NCBI GenBank assembly: GCA_016801885.1
Contig: CM028890.1
Span: forward strand, 13,012,001 to 13,076,000
DNA: 64,000 bases
From: Toxotes chatareus
Taxonomy: Eukaryota > Chordata > Actinopteri > Toxotidae
Direction: 5' to 3'
Below are positions 49,087 through 64,000 of the stretch, piece after piece (positions within the stretch are counted from its first letter, which is position 1; each line of letters begins with the position of its first letter). The notes beneath the pieces are model-generated. The model saw only the letters and a program-made list of their open reading frames with translations, did no database searches and had not been told where the DNA came from. The position numbers were made by a program, and so were the translations under genes.

Positions 49087-50518
49087 GACGTTTTTTATGA
49101 CATTTTGAGGCCAAAAAAAATTTTGACTTTTTTTGTCCGATTTTGATGCCTTACTATACTATGACGTTTTTTATGACATTTTGAGGTCAAAAATTTTTTT
49201 GACTTTTTTTGCCCGAAAAAAACGCCATACTATACTATGACGTTTTTTTATGACATTTTGAGGTCAAAAAAATTTTTGATTTTTTTTTCCCGAAAAAAAC
49301 GGCATACTATAATATGACGTTTTTTATGACATTTTGAGGCCAAAAATTTTTTTGACTTTTTTTGTCCGATTTTGATGCCTTACTATACTATGACGTTTTT
49401 TTATGACATTTTGAGGTCAAAAATTTTTTTGACTTTTTTTGCCGAAAAAAACGCCATACTATACTATGACGTTTTTTTATGACATTTTGAGGTCAAAAAA
49501 ATTTTTGACTTTTTTTCAAAAAAAGCGGCATACTATAATATGAGCGTTTTTATGACATTTTGAGGTCAAAAATTTTTTTGACTTTTTTTGTCCGATTTTG
49601 ATGCCTTACTATACTATGACGTTTTTTATGACATTTTGAGGCCGAAATTTTTTTTGACTTTTTTCGTCCGATTTTGACGCCTTATTATACTATGACGTTT
49701 TTTTTATGACATTTTGAGGTCAAAAAATTTTTTGACTTTTTGCCCAACGCCATACTATACGATGACGTTTTTATGACATTTTGAGGTCAAAAAATTTTTT
49801 GACTTTTTTTGTCCGATTTTGAAGCCTTACTATACTATGACGTTTTTTATGACATTTTGAGGTCAAAAATTTTTGACTTTTTTTGTCCGATTTTGACGCC
49901 TTACTATACTATGGCGTTTTTTATGACATTTTGAGGTCAAAAATTTTTTACTTTCTTTGACTGAAAAAAACGCCATACTATACTATGACGTTTTTTATGA
50001 CATTTTGAGGCCGAAAATTTTTTTGACTTTTTTCGTCTGATTTTGACGCCTTATTATACTATGACGTTTTTTATGACATTTTGAGGTCAAAAATTTTTTT
50101 GACTTTTTTTGGTCGAAAAACACGCCATACTTTACTATGACGTTTTTTATGACATTTTGAGGTCAAAAATTTTTGACTTTTTTTATGACATTTTGACGCC
50201 TTACTATACTATGACGTTTTTTATGACATTTTGAGGTCAAAAAATTTTTGAATTTTTATTTCGAAAAAAACGCCATACTATACTATGACGTTTTTTTATA
50301 ACATTTTGAGGTCAAAAAATTTTTGACTTTTTTGTCCGAAAAAGCGCCATACTATACTATGGCGTTTTTTATGACATTTTGAGGTCAAAAAAATGTTTGA
50401 CTTTTTTTGACTGAAAAAAACGCCATACTATACTATGACGTTTTTATGACATTTTGAGGCCAAAAAATTTTTTGAATTTTTTTTTGTTTCGAAAAAAAAA
50501 AGCGCCATACTATACTAT
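49087..50518. repeat. Higher-order repeat copy 1 (1,432 bp)
   Basis: The copy begins at the monomer with GAGGCCAAAAAAAATTTT followed by linker GTCCGATTTTGATGCC. Ordered landmarks are two variant monomers with ACTATAATATG (49,301 and 49,527), linker TTCGTCCGATTTTGACGCC with TTATTATAC (about 49,665), the TTACTTTCTTTGACTG monomer (about 49,945), the TTCGTCTGATTTTGACGCC monomer (about 50,034), and the AATGTTTGACTTTTTTTGAC monomer (about 50,390). Confidence 0.75.
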
Positions 50519-51657
50519 GACGTTTTTTATGACATTTTGAGGCCAAAAAATTTTGACTTTTTTGTCCGATTTTGATGCCTTACTATACTATGACGTTTTT
50601 TATGACATTTTGAGGTCGAAAATTTTTTTGACTTTTTTTGCCCGAAAAAAACGCCATACTATACTATGACGTTTTTTATGACATTTTGAGGTCAAAAATT
50701 TTTGATTTTTTTTCGAAAAAAACGGCATACTATAATATGAAGTTTTTTATGACATTTTGAGGCCAAAAAATTTTTTGACTTTTTTTGTCCGATTTTGATG
50801 CCTTACTATACTATGGCGTTTTTTTTATGACATTTTGAGGCCAAAAAAATTTTGACTTTTTTTTTTTGTACCGACGTTTTTTGACATTTTGAGGTCCTTT
50901 ACTATACTATACTACGTTTTTTATGACATTTTGAGGTCAAAATGCATACTATAATATGACGTTTTTTTTGACATTTTGAGGCCTTACTATAAAAAATTTT
51001 TGACTTTGTCCGATTTTGATGCCATACTACTATACTATGCGTTTTTTATGACATTTTGAGGTCAAAAAATTTTTGACTTTTTTGCCCGAAAAAAATACTA
51101 TACTGACGTTTAATATGACATTTTTTATGACATTTTGAGGTCAAAACGTTTTTTTGACTTTTTTGTTGATTTTGATCCGATTTTGACTATACTATACTAC
51201 GTTTTTTATGACATTTTGAGGCCGAAATTTTTTTTGACTTTTTTCGTCCGATTTTGACGCCTTATTATACTATGACGTTTTTTTTATGACATTTTGAGGT
51301 CAAAAAATTTTTTGACTTTTTTTGCCCGAAAAAAACGCCATACTATACTATGACATTTTTTATGACATTTTGAGGTCAAAAAATTTTTTGACTTTTTTTG
51401 TCCGATTTTGAAGCCTTACTATACTATGACGTTTTTTTATGACATTTTGAGGTCAAAAAAATTTTTGACTTTTTTTGTCCGATTTTGACGCCTTACTATA
51501 CTATGGCGTTTTTTATGACATTTTGAGGTCAAAAAAATTTTTTACTTTCTTTGACTGAAAAAAACGCCATACTATACTATGACGTTTTTTTATGACATTT
51601 TGAGGCCGAAAATTTTTTTGACTTTTTTCGTCTGATTTTGACGCCTTATTATACTAT
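50519..51657. repeat. Higher-order repeat copy 2 (1,139 bp, shortened)
   Basis: The landmark order matches copy 1: ACTATAATATG at about 50,723 and 50,944, TTCGTCCG at about 51,240, TTACTTTC at about 51,545 and TTCGTCTG at about 51,627. It then jumps directly to the start of copy 3. The terminal group of about six monomers (about 460 bp, including the AATGTTTGAC monomer) is absent. The part from about 50,860 to 51,200 is disordered, with incomplete monomers. Confidence 0.7.
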
Positions 51658-53104
51658 GACGTTTTTTATGACATTTTGAGGCCAAAAAAAATTTTGACTT
51701 TTTTTGTCCGATTTTGATGCCTTACTATACTATGACGTTTTTTATGACATTTTGAGGTCAAAAATTTTTTTGACTTTTTTTGGCCGAAAAAAACGCCATA
51801 CTATACTATGACGTTTTTTTATGACATTTTGAGGTCAAAAAAATTTTTGATTTTTTTTCCCGAAAAAAACGGCATACTATAATATGATGTTTTTTATGAC
51901 ATTTTGAGGCCAAAAATTTTTTTGACTTTTTTTGTCCGATTTTGATGCCTTACTATACTATGACGTTTTTTTATGACATTTTGAGGTCAAAAATTTTTTT
52001 GACTTTTTTTGCCCGAAAAAAACGCCATACTATACTATGACGTTTTTTTATGACATTTTGAGGTCAAAAAAATTTTTGACTTTTTTTGCCCGAAAAAAAC
52101 GGCATACTATAATATGACGTTTTTTATGACATTTTGAGGTCAAAAATTTTTTGACTTTTTTTGTCCGATTTTGATGCCTTACTATACTATGACGTTTTTT
52201 ATGACATTTTGAGGCCGAAATTTTTTTTGACTTTTTTCGTCCGATTTTGACGCCTTATTATACTATGACGTTTTTTTATGACATTTTGAGGTCAAAAATT
52301 TTTTTGACTTTTTTTGCCCGAAAAAAACGCCATACTATACGATGACGTTTTTTATGACATTTTGAGGTCAAAAAATTTTTTGACTTTTTTTGTCCGATTT
52401 TGAAGCCTTACTATACTATGACGTTTTTTATGACATTTTGAGGTCAAAAAATTTTTGACTTTTTTTGTCCGATTTTGACGCCTTACTATACTATGGCGTT
52501 TTTTATGACATTTTGAGGTCAAAAAATTTTTTTACTTTCTTTGACTGAAAAAAACGCCATACTATACTATGACGTTTTTTTATGACATTTTGAGGCCGAA
52601 AATTTTTTTGACTTTTTTCGTCTGATTTTGACGCCTTATTATACTATGACGTTTTTCATGACATTTTGAGGTCAAAAAAAATTTTGACTTTTTTTGGTCG
52701 AAAAACACGCCATACTTTACTATGACGTTTTTTATGACATTTTGAGGTCAAAAAATTTTTTGACTTTTTTTATGACATTTTGACGCCTTACTATACTATG
52801 ACGTTTTTTATGAAATTTTGAGGCCAAAAAAATTTTTGAATTTTTTATTTCCCGAAAAAAACGCCATACTATACTATGACGTTTTTTATAACATTTTGAG
52901 GTCAAAAAATTTTTTGACTCTTTTTGTCCGAAAAAAACGCCATACTATACTATGGCGTTTTTTATGACATTTTGAGGTCAAAAAAATGTTTGACTTTTTT
53001 TGACTGAAAAAAACGCCATACTATACTATGACGTTTTTATGACATTTTGAGGCCAAAAAATTTTTTGAATTTTTTTGCTCGAAAAAAACGCCATACTATA
53101 CTAT
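51658..53104. repeat. Higher-order repeat copy 3 (1,447 bp, complete)
   Basis: The landmarks are ACTATAATATG at 51,871 and 52,101, TTCGTCCG near 52,230, TTACTTTC near 52,533, TTCGTCTG near 52,619, and AATGTTTGAC near 52,979. Nearly every landmark recurs in copy 4 about 1,441-1,450 bp later, which defines the period as about 19 monomers. Confidence 0.8.
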
Positions 53105-55019
53105 GATGTTTTTTATGACATTTTGAGGCCAAAAAAAATTTTGACTTTTTTTGTCCGATTTTGATGCCTTACTATACTATGACGTTTTTTATGACATTTT
53201 GAGGTCAAAAATTTTTTTGACTTTTTTTTTGCCGAAAAAAAACGCCATACTATACTATGACGTTTTTTTATGACATTTTGAGGTCAAAAAAATTTTTGAT
53301 TTTTTTTTCCCGAAAAAAACGGCATACTATAATATGACGTTTTTTATGACATTTTGAGGCCAAAAAATTTTTTGACTTTTTTTGTCCGATTTTGATGCCT
53401 TACTATACTATGACGTTTTTTTATGACATTTTGAGGTCAAAAATTTTTTTGACTTTTTTTGCCCGAAAAAAACGCCATACTATACTATGACGTTTTTTTA
53501 TGACATTTTGAGGTCAAAAAAATTTTTGACTTTTTTTGCCCGAAAAAAACGGCATACTATAATATGACGTTTTTTATGACATTTTGAGGTCAAACATTTT
53601 TTTGACTTTTTTTGTCCGATTTTGATGCCTTACTATACTATGACGTTTTTTATGACATTTTGAGGCCGAAATTTTTTTTGACTTTTTTCGTCCGATTTTG
53701 ACGCCTTATTATACTATGACGTTTTTTTATGACATTTTGAGGTCAAAAATTTTTTTGACTTTTTTTAAAAAAAACGCCATACTATACTATGACATTTTTT
53801 ATGACATTTTGAGGTCAAAAATTTTTGACTTTTTTGTCCGATTTTGAAGCCTTACTATACTATAGCGTTTTTTTTATGACATTTTGAGGTCAAAAAATTT
53901 TTGACTTTTTTTGTCCGATTTTGACGCCTTACTATACTATGGCGTTTTTTATGACATTTTGAGGTCAAAAAAATTTTTTACTTTCTTTGACTGAAAAAAA
54001 CGCCACACTATACTATGACGTTTTTTTATGACATTTTGAGGCCGAAAATTTTTTTGACTTTTTTCGTCTGATTTTGACGCCTTATTATACTATGACGTTT
54101 TTTATGACATTTTGAGGTCAAAAATTTTTTTGACTTTTTTTATGACATTTTGACGCCTTACTATACTATGACGTTTTTTATGACATTTTGAGGTCAAAAA
54201 AAATTTTTTGACTTTTTGTCCGAAAAAAACGCCATACTATACTATGACATTTTTTTATGACATTTTGAGGTCAAAAATTTTTTGACTTTTTTTGTCCGAT
54301 TTTGAAGCCTTACTATACTATGACGTTTTTTATGACATTTTGAGGTCAAAAAATTTTTGACTTTTTTTGTCCGATTTTGACGCCTTACTATACTATGGCG
54401 TTTTTTTATGACATTTTGAGGTAAAAAAAATTTTTTACTTTCTTTTGAAAAACACCAAAAAATACACACTATACTATGAGGCAAAAATTTTTTTTATGAC
54501 ATTTTGAGGTCAAAAATTTTTTTTTGACTTTTTTTCGCCTGATTTTGACGCCTTTATTATACTATGAGCGTTTTTTATGACATTTTGAGGTCAAAAAAAT
54601 TTTGACTTTTTTGGTCGAAAAAAACGCATATACTATACTATGACGTTTTTTATGACATTTTGAGGTCAAAAAATTTTTTGACTTTTTTATGACATTTTGA
54701 CGCTTTTTACTTACTATACTATGACGTTTTTTTATGAAATTTTGAGGCCAAAAATTTTTGAATTTTTATTTCAAAAAAACGCCATACTATACTATGACGT
54801 TTTTTTATAACATTTTGAGGTCAAAAATTTTTGACTTTTTGTCGAAAAAACGCCATACTATACTATGGCGCGTTTTTTATGACATTTTGAGGTCAAAAAA
54901 ATGTTTGACGTTTTTTTTGACTGAAAAAACGCATATACTATACTATGACGTTTTTTATGACATTTTGAGGTCAAAAATTTTTGACTTTTTTTTTCGAAAA
55001 AAAAAACATACTATACTAT
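53105..55019. repeat. Higher-order repeat copy 4 (1,915 bp, internal duplication)
   Basis: The copy starts like copy 3 (ACTATAATATG at 53,321 and 53,551, TTCGTCCG near 53,685). The GAAGCC, TTACTTTC and TCTG landmarks then occur twice, at about 53,845/54,305, 53,974/54,430 and 54,064/54,534. This is a duplication of about 460 bp or six monomers. Subtracting it gives about 1,455 bp, the same period as copy 3. The second half is noisier. Confidence 0.75.
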
Positions 55020-55275
55020 GACGTTTTTTATGACATTTTGAGGCCAAAAAATTTTTTGACTTTTTTTTGTCCGATTTTGATGCCTTACTATACTATGACG
55101 TTTTTTATGACATTTTGAGGTCAAAATTTTTTGACTTTTTTGTCAAAAAAAACGCCATACTATACTATATGACGTTTTTTATGACATTTTGAGGTCAAAT
55201 TTTTTTTTTTTTTTTCCGAAAAAACGGCATACTATACTATGACGTTTTTTATGACATTTTGAGGCCAAAAATTTT

Positions 55276-64000
<8,725 letters not shown>

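Overview
The window looks like non-coding nuclear DNA from a teleost fish, probably a percomorph. It is AT-rich, full of CA/TG microsatellites, and holds several dispersed-repeat motifs that I associate with fish genomes. I could not run a search, so the taxonomic call rests on recognition of motifs. I found no protein-coding gene that I would defend. All long open frames are explained by homopolymers, satellite repeats or purine-rich tracts.

Layout. (1) 1-26,500 is single-copy-looking intergenic or intronic DNA with scattered elements. The best of these are a 203-bp hAT-type MITE with a perfect 8-bp target-site duplication (16,257-16,475) and a 626-bp solo LTR with a 5-bp target-site duplication (20,403-21,038). 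Two members of one dispersed repeat family lie at 451 and 10,186. (2) 26,500-27,600 is a CpG-rich island. It is preceded by two CCAAT boxes and a TATA-like element and contains strong splice-donor sequences, so it is the best candidate for a + strand transcription start in the window. (3) 28,200-28,720 is a small tandem duplication with a spacing of about 192 bp. (4) 29,240-35,500 is a tandem segmental triplication. Two nearly full copies and one internally deleted copy share several exon/intron-like boundaries. It may be a duplicated non-coding transcript or the leader of a gene beyond the window. (5) 35,500-45,200 is again plain non-coding DNA with two near-perfect palindromes. (6) 45,205-45,500 is a decayed copy of an abundant fish repeat.

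From 45,505 to the end (and beyond it) the window is a satellite array with a monomer of about 74-79 bp, the most striking structure here. Each monomer holds two short inverted repeats. The proximal half (45,505-55,276) has a higher-order repeat of about 1.45 kb (about 19 monomers), seen in four successive copies. One copy lacks about six monomers and another has about six duplicated. The distal half (57,282-64,000) is a different monomer subfamily. The two halves are separated by 83 C followed by 1,922 T, which I regard as a probable assembly or sequencing artefact at a hidden gap.

No genes can be said to work together here. The interest lies in repeat architecture, the possible promoter at 26.5 kb, and the triplicated exon-like block.
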